Origin: Actinomadura rubteroloni | GTDB lineage: Bacteria > Actinomycetota > Actinomycetes > Streptosporangiales > Streptosporangiaceae | NCBI RefSeq assembly: GCF_002911665.1 | Contig: NZ_MTBP01000005.1 | Span: forward strand, 275,794-339,793 | Direction of reading: 5' to 3' | Length of the DNA: 64,000 bases | Shown here: positions 8,174-15,916 of the stretch, piece by piece | Numbering within the stretch: position 1 is the stretch's first letter | Layout: every line of letters starts with the position of its first letter | Translations under genes and position numbers: made by a program | The notes under the pieces: generated by a model | Database searches by the model: none | The model's input: only the letters and a program-made list of their open reading frames with translations | Told to the model about the DNA's origin: nothing

Positions 8174-8211
8174 CGGAACACGGTTTCGTATCGTTGCGGA
8201 ACAACGATCCG
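8174..8211. promoter_or_regulatory. Paired operators between tetR and the aldo/keto reductase
   Basis: CGGAAC-ACG-GTTTCG (8174-8188) and CGGAAC-AAC-GATCCG (8197-8211) each differ by one base from the perfect CGGAAC-N3-GTTCCG sites at 7467-7564, and are centred 23 bp apart. A 7-bp inverted repeat ATCGTTG-N5-CAACGAT (8190-8208) overlaps the second site. The position in the divergent promoter region fits autorepression plus control of the reductase. Confidence 0.75.
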
Positions 8212-8283
8212 TTTAAGTCATGATGCCAGAGCGGGAGAGCCGGCGGCCAGACGGCGCACGGCCCCCGCCGGAGGAGGCACGCC

Positions 8284-9303
8284 ATGCAGTACCGCACATT
8301 GGGCCGCACCGGGGTGCGGGTCAGCTCGCTCGCGCTCGGCGCGATGAACTTCGGCCAGATCGGACGCACCACGCAGGACGAGGCCACCGCCATCGTCGAC
8401 GCGGCCCTGGACGCCGGGATCAACGTCATCGACACCGCCGACTGGTACGGCCGCGGCGAGTCCGAGGAGATGGTCGGCAAGGCCATCGCGGGCCGCCGCG
8501 ACGACGTCGTCCTGGCCACCAAGGCGGGCATGCCGATGGACGACGACCCCAACCACCAAGGCGCGTCGCGCCGCTGGCTGGTCGCCGAACTGGACCGCAG
8601 CCTGCGCCGCCTCGGTGTCGACCACGTCGACCTCTACCAGGTCCACCGATGGGACCCGGCGACGAGCGACGAGGAGACGCTGTCGGCGCTGACCGATCTG
8701 CAACGCGCCGGAAAGATCCGCTCCTTCGGCTCATCGACGTTCCCCGCCTACCGGATCGTCCAGGCGCAGTGGGCCGCCCGGGAGCACCACCTGAGCCGCT
8801 ACGTCACCGAGCAGCCGAGCTACTCGATCCTGCAGCGCGGCGTCGAGGCGCACGTGCTGCCGGTGGCCGAGGAGTACGGCCTCGGGGTGCTGGCGTGGAG
8901 CCCGCTGGCGTCCGGCTGGCTGTCGGGCGCGGTGCGCGAGGGCCGGGAGGTCGCCACGCACCGGGCGGCGCTGCTGCCCGACCGCTTCGACCTGTCGCTT
9001 CCGCACAACCGCGCCCGGCTTGACGCGGTGGAGCGGCTGGCGCGGGTCGCCGAGGAGGCCGGGCTGACGCTGATCCAGCTCGCGCTCGGCTTCGTCACGG
9101 CGCACCCGGCGGTGACCGTTGCGATCATCGGCCCCCGCACGCAGGACCACCTGCGGACCCAGCTCGCCGCCGCCGACACGGTGCTGCCCGCCGACGTCTT
9201 GGACGCGATCGACGCGATCGTCGCACCGGGCATCGACCTCGCCCCGCACGAGAAGTTCGACACCCCGCCCGCACTCCTCGACCCGGCCCTGCGCCGCCGC
9301 TGA
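8284..9303 (+). CDS. Aldo/keto reductase
   Basis: 339 aa (beta/alpha)8 NADPH-dependent oxidoreductase. It begins MQYRTLGRTGVRVSSLALGAMNFG. The catalytic tetrad is visible: Asp and Tyr in NVIDTADWYGRGESEEMVG, Lys in DVVLATKAG, His in LYQVHRWDP. The cofactor end is marked by SYSILQRGVEAHVLPVAEEYGLGVLAWSPLASG and IIGPRTQDHL. GGAGGAGG lies 8 nt before the ATG. It probably reduces carbonyls in detoxification or secondary metabolism under the adjacent TetR; the substrate is unknown. Confidence 0.92.
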   Translation: MQYRTLGRTGVRVSSLALGAMNFGQIGRTTQDEATAIVDAALDAGINVIDTADWYGRGESEEMVGKAIAGRRDDVVLATKAGMPMDDDPNHQGASRRWLVAELDRSLRRLGVDHVDLYQVHRWDPATSDEETLSALTDLQRAGKIRSFGSSTFPAYRIVQAQWAAREHHLSRYVTEQPSYSILQRGVEAHVLPVAEEYGLGVLAWSPLASGWLSGAVREGREVATHRAALLPDRFDLSLPHNRARLDAVERLARVAEEAGLTLIQLALGFVTAHPAVTVAIIGPRTQDHLRTQLAAADTVLPADVLDAIDAIVAPGIDLAPHEKFDTPPALLDPALRRR

Positions 9304-9657
9304 CAAGACGCGCACCAACGCCCCGACCGGCCACGGTCCCGCGCCGTCGCAGACCGGTCACGGCCCCGTGCCGCTGTTGGCCGGTCGCGGCCGCGTGCCC
9401 GTCGCTGACGGAAAGCGGCGGCCATCCGCAGGGAACGTGGATCGGGGTGCCTCGCTGCGCCAATGAGAAAAATCGTCATCGGGCAGTCATCGGCCTCGAC
9501 GGTCAGAAAGCCGTCCTCGCTCACCCCGAGACCGTTTCATGGGTGCGTTTCGCAGGTCGAGCGTATGCGCCAACCTGTGGAACGTCGTCCGGCCTGGTCG
9601 GCGGCGCGGTGCTTCACAAGTGGCCGCCTATGAAAAGGCGCGCGGTTCCAGATCCAG
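9304..9657. other. Intergenic, no gene recognised
   Basis: 354 bp between the reductase and the convergent hydrolase. Short frames exist on both strands but none has a start signal or a recognisable product. Part of it (9310-9410) repeats CCGGTCACGG/CCGGTCGCGG-like units. Confidence 0.5.
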
Positions 9658-10602
9658 TTACCGCCCACCGGAACAGGTTTCTGGCGTATTCCGGCCGTTC
9701 GCCATGAAGGTCGTCAGCGCGGCGGCGACGGCTTCGGGTTGTTCGTCGGGGATGAAGTGCCCGGCGTCGGGGATGGTGAGTCCGGTGATGTTGTCGGCCC
9801 AGGGATTGATGGACGCTGCCATGTCGGGGATGGAACCGTGGCTGCTGGAGATTCCGAGGACGGGAAATGTCAGGCGTTGGCGACTGAGTGCCTGGTGGTT
9901 CTTGCGTGCTGATTCGTGTGCTGCCCGGTAGTAGGCGAGGGAGGCTCGGAGGCCGCCGTCGGTGGCGAGGGCTGCCGCGTAGTGGTCGAAGTCGGTCTCG
10001 TCGAAGGTGCCGGGAGCGAAGGTCTTCGCCGTCAGGAACCAGTGGGCGTACTCCCGTTCGCGTCCGGCGAGCAGGATCTCGGGTAGGTCGGGCACGAGGT
10101 GGAACGCGAAGTGCCAGGTCTTGTGCGCCCGAGCCGGGTCGGTGGGAACGGTCTCGGGGAGGGTGATGCCGGGGATCCCGGCGTCGAGCAGCACGAGTCC
10201 GCGCAGTTGGCTCTGGTAGTTGAGCGCCAGGGAGAAAGCGACCCAGGCGCCGATGTCGTGGGCGACCAGCCAGTATTCGTGGACTCCGATTTCCGCGACG
10301 GCGGCATGGACGTTGGCGGCGACGGTGTGGGTGTCGTAGCCGTCATCCGGGCGTTCGGAGTGTCCTTGCCCGGGCAGGTCGATGGCGATGACGTGGAACC
10401 GGTCGGTGAGACCGGGCATGACCTTTTCCCAGGCTCGCCAGTTCTGCGGGAACCCGGCGAGCAGGACCACGGCCGGACCTTTTGGTTGGCCGCCTTCGAC
10501 CGCGTGCAGATGGACGCCTCCCGCGTCGACCCAGCGATGGGTGAAGCCGTCGAGGTCGTGCAGCGGCAGGGCGGGCACCGGGTTACTGATCAAGTCGCTC
10601 AC
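9658..10602 (-). CDS. Alpha/beta hydrolase, epoxide hydrolase/dehalogenase type
   Basis: 314 aa. The oxyanion motif AGFPQNW is at 49-55. The nucleophile elbow VAHDIGAW places Asp116 as nucleophile instead of Ser, as in epoxide hydrolases and haloacid/haloalkane dehalogenases. The catalytic His is His282 in DAGHFIPDEQPEAV. The cap carries RAHKTWHFAFHLVPDLPE, typical of the epoxide-hydrolase-like family. The GTG start at 10602 lies inside the 3' end of a frameshifted upstream reading frame, suggesting a former operon. Base composition is milder in GC than the window average, in line with an acquired patch. Confidence 0.88.
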   Translation of the reverse strand: MSDLISNPVPALPLHDLDGFTHRWVDAGGVHLHAVEGGQPKGPAVVLLAGFPQNWRAWEKVMPGLTDRFHVIAIDLPGQGHSERPDDGYDTHTVAANVHAAVAEIGVHEYWLVAHDIGAWVAFSLALNYQSQLRGLVLLDAGIPGITLPETVPTDPARAHKTWHFAFHLVPDLPEILLAGREREYAHWFLTAKTFAPGTFDETDFDHYAAALATDGGLRASLAYYRAAHESARKNHQALSRQRLTFPVLGISSSHGSIPDMAASINPWADNITGLTIPDAGHFIPDEQPEAVAAALTTFMANGRNTPETCSGGR

Positions 10603-10869
10603 GGGGTCCTCCGTCGGTGTTGGTGTGTGCTTGTTCGGCGGTGCGTCCGAAGATGAAACGGATGACGTTGGCGGCCAGGGCTGGGCTGGAGATCCGGGTC
10701 CCGGAGACCTGATCCATCAGGCCTAGGAGCAGGACCGGAACGGTCGCCCGCGCAGGTCACGGCCACGTTCGTGATGCCCGGTTCGCGGTGCAGGACGTAG
10801 GCGACGAAGACCGGGGTGGTGGTGACCGGCCCGAAGCCGAACCGCGATGGAGTGCCCGGTCATGGCCAT
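10583..10869 (-). pseudogene. Frameshifted remnant of a small gene upstream of the hydrolase
   Basis: On the minus strand three frames join into one plausible protein. MAMTGHSIAV reads from ATG at 10869; then, one base shifted, GFGPVTTTPVFVAYVLHREP continues to about 10760; after another shift VPVLLLGLMDQVSGTRISSP runs to a TAA at 10585-10583, overlapping the hydrolase start. No single frame covers it. The family is not recognised. The arrangement suggests a broken first gene of an operon controlled by the palindrome at 10884-10911 and the divergent TetR. Confidence 0.4.
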
Positions 10870-10883
10870 GGCTATAGACTAAC

Positions 10884-10911
10884 CCATCTTGAACTGATCA
10901 GTCCAAGATGG
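10884..10911. promoter_or_regulatory. 28-bp palindromic operator of the divergent TetR
   Basis: CCATCTTG...CAAGATGG with 14-bp arms meeting at ACTGATCAGT and a single mismatch pair. It lies between the minus-strand hydrolase unit and the plus-strand tetR gene (44 bp before its start). TATAGACT at 10873-10880 may be a -10 on the plus strand. Confidence 0.75.
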
Positions 10912-10954
10912 AAGATGGACACCGCAGGGCACACCGTCGGCGAGGAAGTGCACC

Positions 10955-11545
10955 GTGGCAGGCAAGAAGCAGTTCGACATGGACGCGGCTCTCGACGCCG
11001 CGATGGTCCAGTTCTGGCACGCCGGGTACTCCGATACCTCGGTGGACGATCTGTCCCGGGCGACCGGCATGAACCGCAGCTCGATCTACTCCTCGTTCGG
11101 GGACAAGGACGCCCTCTTCCTGCGTTGCCTGGACCGCTATGCGGCGCGCTACGGCGAGAAGTACACCGCTGCCCTCTCGGGTGCCGACGCTGAGCCCGTC
11201 GCGGCCGTTCGCGCTTTCTTCGACGTCACATTGGAACGCATCTCCGATCCAGCGCTGCCCAACGGATGCCTGGTGGCCCAGTCGGCCATGACGGTCCCGG
11301 TGCTGAGCCCGGCGATCGCCGCGCGGGCGGAAGAGGCGCTCGGCTCCCAGCATCAGCGCCTGCGCGCGGCCCTCACAAGCGGGCGCCTCACCGATCGAGA
11401 AGCCGACGCCTTCGCCGTGCACGTGGCAGCCGTGAACCAGTCACTCGCGGTAATGAGCAGAGCCGGAACGAGCCCGGCACAACTCCAGGCCGTCGTTGAT
11501 GTGACCATCGACGCGCTTGCCAAAACACTTCGGGAACACGACTAG
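10955..11545 (+). CDS. TetR/AcrR-family regulator
   Basis: 196 aa. The HTH is AALDAAMVQFWHAGYSDTSVDDLSRATGMNRSSIYSSFGDKDALF (residues 11-55). The C-terminal region with NGCLVAQSAM is typical of the TetR_C_16/AcuR-like group that often senses small reactive organics. GTG at 10955 follows GAGGAAG. It is divergent from the hydrolase and its broken partner; the palindrome between them is the likely operator. Confidence 0.88.
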   Translation: MAGKKQFDMDAALDAAMVQFWHAGYSDTSVDDLSRATGMNRSSIYSSFGDKDALFLRCLDRYAARYGEKYTAALSGADAEPVAAVRAFFDVTLERISDPALPNGCLVAQSAMTVPVLSPAIAARAEEALGSQHQRLRAALTSGRLTDREADAFAVHVAAVNQSLAVMSRAGTSPAQLQAVVDVTIDALAKTLREHD

Positions 11546-11569
11546 ACGCGTAAGTCCGAAGTCGATGAA

Positions 11570-11952
11570 ATGTCGAGAGACGGGCGACGGTTATTCAAGT
11601 TGGTCGCGGGCCGGGCGCCCTGGTCGGCCGACGCCCTCGTCCCCGCGCTCGACCGACTCGGCGGCGTCCACCTTCCGCTGGGCGGCAGCATGTACGACCC
11701 CTCCGACCCCATGTCGAAAATGTTCTTCAACGTGCTGGCGATGTTCGTCGAGTTCGAGGCCGATCTGCTGATGCGCACACGCGAGGGCATCGCCGTCGCC
11801 CGCTTTTGCGGCAAACTCAAAGGCCGCGCACGCGAGCCGACCGCACGCTACCGGCGACTACCATCACCGAACTGATGGAAGCGTTCACCGTCGGCCGGGC
11901 CTTGGACCGCGCCGCCACCACCGGGCTCGGTCATGCCACGGATGCGTCATGA
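11570..11952 (+). pseudogene. Decayed serine recombinase (resolvase family)
   Basis: ATG at 11570 opens a frame with the resolvase core LGGSMYDPSDPMSKMFFNVL followed by AMFVEFEADLLMRTREGIAVAR, but it lacks the N-terminal catalytic-Ser region. It loses frame after GKLKGRA. In the next frames HATGDY and then TITELMEAFTVGRALDRAATT are still legible, i.e. the DNA-binding tail split by small indels: TAC-ACC appears shortened by 2 nt near 11855, and residues between GRA and LDR are missing. The frame ends at TGA 11950-11952. This is a remnant of a transposon or integrative element and marks 10.6-13.1 kb as an acquired, decaying region. Confidence 0.7.
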
Positions 11953-12398
11953 CCACAGGCGTGCGCGTCATCGACTTCGTCGTCCGGCGGCGACCCGACC
12001 TGCAGATCCACGAGGTGGTGCCCGCCATCGACGGTCAGTTCCTCCTCGATCTGATCGACCGATTCGAGGTCGGCGCGGACATGCGGCCGGCCGGTGGCGC
12101 CTACGGTGGCCTCATCCCCGAGTACTACCGCTACGGCCCACTCGACGAGCACTTCCTGGGCAAGGAGAGCCTTGGGCTCGGCCCCAAGACGGCGGTGCTG
12201 GGCTGCGAGTGCGGCGAGGTCGGCTGCTGGCCGCTCATGACCCGGATCACGCCGACCGGGAACGTGGTTCTCTGGGACGGCTTCGAACAGATCCACCGTC
12301 CGTCCCGCGATTACACGGGCTTCGGGCCCTTCCTGTTCGACCGAGCGCAGTACGACCGAGCGCTCGACGCCTTGCTCCAGACCGAGGGGACGACATGA
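11949..12398 (+). CDS. Hypothetical protein with CxCGExGCWPL motif
   Basis: 149 aa, soluble, no signal peptide. It starts MTTGVRVIDFVVRRRPDLQIHEVVPAIDG and carries YGPLDEHFLGKESLGLGPKTAVLGCECGEVGCWPLMTRI near residue 90. The paired cysteines could bind metal or be structural. I do not recognise a characterised family; similar small proteins occur as unknowns in actinomycetes (recall). The ATG has no clear Shine-Dalgarno sequence and overlaps the end of the resolvase remnant. Its stop overlaps the next ATG (ATGA), so a coupled downstream gene once existed or exists. Confidence 0.65.
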   Translation: MTTGVRVIDFVVRRRPDLQIHEVVPAIDGQFLLDLIDRFEVGADMRPAGGAYGGLIPEYYRYGPLDEHFLGKESLGLGPKTAVLGCECGEVGCWPLMTRITPTGNVVLWDGFEQIHRPSRDYTGFGPFLFDRAQYDRALDALLQTEGTT

Positions 12399-12997
12399 AG
12401 CGCCGCGAGGCTGCGCTTGATCGGGACGTGGCCACGCCGCTGGTGGCCGTCCCGCAAGGGCGCTTCCGCCAGCAGCTTTCAACAGGCGATGACCCGGCGG
12501 CCGATGGGCTGGACCTGGCACACCACCGGCCCGAACGGGCGCGCATGGATGCTGGACCACGTCCAGCGCGGCGGGCGAACCTGGACGCCGCCACCACCCC
12601 CGTCCCCCGCAAGGGTTCAGCGCCGCTGACGCTGCGCCAGCGGGCTGGTGGGACGCTGGACGGTCAAAGCCCCTGCCGGGCACCGGTCGCTGCTCCCAGA
12701 AGCGCACGTTCTCAAGGCCCTGGACACCGACGCGGTATGCGCCCTGTTCGAAGAGGCCGGACGGCTCCGATGTACGACGGCGAACAGGTCACCGGCATGG
12801 TCGCCGTACTCCCGGAGACCTTCACGGCATTGCCCTCAGATCTGCCCCGGCGCGAACAGTTGCGACTCGTCCACCGCGCTCGGTTTATAGAGCGGGACAC
12901 GTACCTCTGGGGCCGAGACCACGAGCCCGAATGCGGCCCGGAGGTCTGCGGTTATACCCCCGAAGCCTCGACCGACAAGCCCCCTCCGACCACCTGA
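12395..12997 (+). pseudogene. Unknown reading frame, probably frame-damaged
   Basis: The ATG at 12395 overlaps the previous stop and opens a 200-codon frame. The middle (HHRPERARMDAGPRPARRANL) looks like out-of-frame sequence, while the end (MYDGEQVTGMVAVLPETFTA, RFIERDTYLWGRDHEPECGP) looks like real protein. In another frame, 12417-12780, equally protein-like segments occur (SFQQAMTRRPMGWTWHTTGP, GHRSLLPEAHVLKALDTDAV). This pattern suggests one gene broken by at least one frameshift. No family is recognised. Confidence 0.35.
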
Positions 12998-13139
12998 CGT
13001 CGCCGACCGCGCCCCCTCGGCGGCCGACTGGTGCTCCATGTGGTCGCCGTCCTCGCGGAGGTCATGCGCGAGCTGATCGTCCGAGGCGCCCGTGAGGGCC
13101 TGGCCGCCGCGTGCGCCTGCGGCGACCCCCGGTCGGTCG
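12998..13139. other. Short intergenic stretch with possible gene remnant
   Basis: A plus-strand frame from 13031 reads VAVLAEVMRELIVRGAREGL then AAACACGDPRSV before entering the convergent DHFR-like gene. It is protein-like but short, has no start signal and is of unknown origin. Confidence 0.25.
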
Positions 13140-13715
13140 TCAGCCGTGTCGGGTCGGGCGGTAGGTCAGGACCTGGGTGTTGCCGTCGAAGGTCCGGGCG
13201 TCGAGCAGTTCGAGGTCGAAGTCGTCGGCGCCGTCGAAGATGCGGTCGACGCCGGTCGATCCGGAGATCACGGGGAAGATCGTGATCTCGATGGCGTCGA
13301 CCAGGTCGGCGTTCAGCAGGGCCCGGTTGAGCTTCAGGCTGCCGTGGGAGCGCAGGGGCACGTCCGATTCGGCCTTGAGCCGCTTGATCGCCTCGATGGG
13401 GTCGCCGGGCTCGATGGTGGTGTCCGGCCAGTCGAGCGGGACGGTCAGGCGGCTGGAGAGCACGGTGACCGGGGACGCGAACATGCGGGTGATCCATTCG
13501 TCGAACTGGCCGCGGTCGAAGTCCGGGTCGAGGAACGGGGCGTTCGAGGTGTAGGTGTTGGCGCCGAGCACCATGCGCAGCGGGTCGCGGTAGGCGGTGG
13601 CGCGGTGCGCGAGGAACTCGGGGCCCTGCTTGCTCCAGTAGCCGCCCCAGTCGCCGTTGTGGTTGGCGAAGCCGTCGAGCGTGGAGAAGATGTCGAAGGT
13701 GTAGGTGGCGGTCAT
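13140..13715 (-). CDS. Dihydrofolate reductase-fold (RibD C-terminal type) protein
   Basis: 191 aa. It begins MTATYTFDIFSTLDGFANHN; the RibD-C/DHFR fold is marked by GANTYTSN, PVTVLSSRL, IKRLKAESDVPLRSHGSLKL and LVDAIEITIFPVISGSTGVD. It probably binds NADPH and reduces an unknown substrate. GGGAG stands before the ATG at 13715, which is preferred to longer in-frame starts lying inside the promoter. The promoter at 13793-13765 is a near copy of that of the MFS-YCII-ECF42 operon 10 kb away, so it is probably in the same sigma regulon. DHFR-like and YCII genes are recurrent ECF42 neighbours. Confidence 0.88.
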   Translation of the reverse strand: MTATYTFDIFSTLDGFANHNGDWGGYWSKQGPEFLAHRATAYRDPLRMVLGANTYTSNAPFLDPDFDRGQFDEWITRMFASPVTVLSSRLTVPLDWPDTTIEPGDPIEAIKRLKAESDVPLRSHGSLKLNRALLNADLVDAIEITIFPVISGSTGVDRIFDGADDFDLELLDARTFDGNTQVLTYRPTRHG

Positions 13716-13764
13716 GGTGTCTCCCTCGGGGGTCGGCAGTGCCGCGTCTTGCAGCCTCACCCTT

Positions 13765-13793
13765 GCTACGAACGCTTCCGGCCCGACCCGACA
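13765..13793 (-). promoter_or_regulatory. ECF42-type promoter of the DHFR-like gene
   Basis: On the minus strand: TGTCGG (13793-13788), 17-bp spacer, CGTAGC (13770-13765). It shares with the promoter at 3762-3790 the block CGACGGTGTCGGGTCGG, the block GCGTTCGTAGCA and a following GGGTGAGG, with only the spacer centre differing. Confidence 0.7.
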
Positions 13794-13863
13794 CCGTCGG
13801 CAGGATCTTTTGAGAAACTTCCGGGACACGGCTCGGGGGACGAACGGGGTCAGGAGGGGTGGC

Positions 13864-14982
13864 GTGACCGGTTCCGACGATGATGTGCGCGTGGTGCCCG
13901 CGCCGTCCGCTCCTGCTGTGCCGGGTGGGGACGCGTTCGCCGAGGCCGTCGCGGTGCTGCCCGTTCTGCCGGACGACGAGCCGGGCGAGCGGTACGGGCT
14001 GCGGACGCTGACGGCGGCGTGGTTGCGCGGCCAGCGCAGCGACGCGACCCGCCGCGCCTATTTCCAGGACCTGGCGGGCTGGCTGGACCACTGTGCCCGC
14101 ACCCGGCTGGATCCGCTGGCCGCGCGGCGGGCGGACGTGGACGACTGGACGGCGACGATGACCGTGGCCGTCCGGGGCGGAGGGACGCGGCCCGCGGGGT
14201 CGGCGACCAAGGCGCGCAGGCTGGCGGCGGTATCGTCCTGGTACCGGTACCTGCAGTCCAACGACGCGGCGGAGCGCAACCCGACGCTGCTGGTGCGGCG
14301 CCCGTCGGCGGCGGAGATCGAGGCGGCGGCGCGCAAGGCGCCGACGCTGAGCGTCCGGGAGACGGCGGCGCTGCTGGACGCGGCCGAGCAGCGCGCCCGC
14401 CGCGACGGCTCGGAGGCGGCCTGGCGGGACGCGGCCGTCGTGGCGCTGCTGTTCTACACGGCGCTGCGCGTGTCGGCGATCACCGGCGCGGACGTCGCGG
14501 ACCTGGACACCGAGGCCGGGTACCGGGTGCTGCGGCACGCGCTGAAGGGCAAGGGCCCGGACGCGCGCGGCTACGTCCGGCTGGACGGGGACCTGTGCCG
14601 CGTGCTGGACGCCTACCTGGCCGTCCGGGGCGGCGGCGACTCGCCGTCCGGCCCGCTGCTGGTGACGACGCCGCATCCGCACGATCCGGGCCGTCCGGGC
14701 GGGAAGCGGCTCACGCAGCGGGACGTCACCAACATCCTGCGCGCGCAGGCCGAGCGCGCGGGCCTGCCCGCCGCGCGGTCGCTGACCCCGCACAGCGGAC
14801 GCCGGACCGTCATCACGACGCTGCTCGGCAACGACGTGCCGCTGCCGAAGGTGCAGGACCTGGCGGGCCACGCCGACCCGCGCACGACGCGCCGCTACGA
14901 CGACACCAACCACCGGCTGGCCGCGTCCCCGGTGACGGACCTGACGCGGATCATCGCGCGGCACCGGGGCGAGCCCGGCTAA
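13864..14982 (+). CDS. Tyrosine recombinase/integrase
   Basis: 372 aa. The core-binding SAM-like domain spans about 45-150 (AAWLRGQRSDATRRAYFQDLAGWL). The catalytic domain carries R202 (TALRVSAITGADV), H310 and R313 (LTPHSGRRTVITTLL), H336 (LAGHADPRTTRRYD) and nucleophile Y345. GTG at 13864 follows AGGAGGGG. It cuts and rejoins DNA at short inverted sites through a 3'-phosphotyrosine. It is single-domain XerC/D-like, yet no excisionase, phage genes or tRNA lie nearby, so it may be a domesticated or stray integrase. It is divergent from the DHFR-like gene. Confidence 0.9.
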   Translation: MTGSDDDVRVVPAPSAPAVPGGDAFAEAVAVLPVLPDDEPGERYGLRTLTAAWLRGQRSDATRRAYFQDLAGWLDHCARTRLDPLAARRADVDDWTATMTVAVRGGGTRPAGSATKARRLAAVSSWYRYLQSNDAAERNPTLLVRRPSAAEIEAAARKAPTLSVRETAALLDAAEQRARRDGSEAAWRDAAVVALLFYTALRVSAITGADVADLDTEAGYRVLRHALKGKGPDARGYVRLDGDLCRVLDAYLAVRGGGDSPSGPLLVTTPHPHDPGRPGGKRLTQRDVTNILRAQAERAGLPAARSLTPHSGRRTVITTLLGNDVPLPKVQDLAGHADPRTTRRYDDTNHRLAASPVTDLTRIIARHRGEPG

Positions 14983-15019
14983 GGTTTCGGCCGTTCACCC
15001 GCTTCAGGACGGAGGCCGC

Positions 15020-15595
15020 ATGGCGCGTGCGGGCGTCACCGCCGAACGTCTCGCCCGGACGGCGGCGGAACTGGCCGACGAGTCCGGTTTCGACCACCTG
15101 ACCGTCTCGGCCGTGGCGCGGCGGCTCGGCGTGAAGGACCCGAGCCTGTACGCGCACATCGCCAGCGCCCGGGACCTGAAGACGCGGGTGGCGCTGCTCG
15201 CGCTGGACGAACTGGCGGGCCGTGTCGCCGACGCGCTGGCCGGCCGGTCGGGCCGGGACGCGCTGGTCGCGTTCGCCGACGCCTACCGCGCCTATGCCCG
15301 CGAGCATCCGGGGCGATACGCGGCGGCGCGGTTCCCCCTGGACGCCGAGACCGCGGCGACGAGCGCGGCGCCGCGTCACTCGGCGATGACGCGGGCGCTG
15401 CTGCGCGGCTACGGCCTGCGCGAACCGGACGAGACGGACGCGGTGCGGTTCCTCGGCAGCGTGTTCCACGGGTTCGTAAGCCTGGAGGCGTCGGGCGGGT
15501 TCGCGCACACGCCGCGCGAGGCGGACGCGTCGTGGGCGTGGCTGCTGGAGACGGTGGACGCGGCGCTGCGGTGCCGCCGACCGGACGACGCCTGA
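15020..15595 (+). CDS. TetR-family regulator with WHG-type C-terminal domain
   Basis: 191 aa. The N-terminal HTH is AELADESGFDHLTVSAVARRLGVKDPSLYAHIASARDLK. The C-terminal domain has the WHG-like pattern RFLGSVFHGFVSLEASGGFAH. GGAGG precedes the ATG. It lies 37 bp after the recombinase on the same strand. Target genes cannot be inferred; no neighbouring transporter or enzyme is divergent from it. Confidence 0.88.
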   Translation: MARAGVTAERLARTAAELADESGFDHLTVSAVARRLGVKDPSLYAHIASARDLKTRVALLALDELAGRVADALAGRSGRDALVAFADAYRAYAREHPGRYAAARFPLDAETAATSAAPRHSAMTRALLRGYGLREPDETDAVRFLGSVFHGFVSLEASGGFAHTPREADASWAWLLETVDAALRCRRPDDA

Positions 15596-15876
15596 TCAGG
15601 ACGCACCGGGGAACATCGCGGCGCCGGGACGCGGTCGAGCCCGAGGGCGCGGCGCTCCTCTCGCCCGATGCGGGACCGGCGGGTGCCGCGGACGGCGCCC
15701 GGACGCCATGAGGGCCGGGCAGGCTCGCTGTACACCGCGGCCAGCGTGCCGCTCGCGTGCCTGCGGGGCGGCAGCGCGTCCCGTGGAGGTGCTGACGGCA
15801 GCGTGCCGGACGCTGTTCAGGAATCCGGCGCGGTGTGCCCGGGCGTCGTGGGGACGGCGCATCGGGTGCTGGCGGT

Positions 15877-15910
15877 GCGCGCCTGCCGGCGGTGGGGCCG
15901 GCAGGCGCGC
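15877..15910 (-). terminator. Hairpin terminator of the GNAT-rsgA unit
   Basis: A perfect 14-bp stem (15877-15890 with 15897-15910) and 6-nt loop starts 6 bp beyond the GNAT stop. The rest of the gap 15596-15876 holds no recognisable gene. Confidence 0.75.
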
Positions 15911-15916
15911 GTCCCG

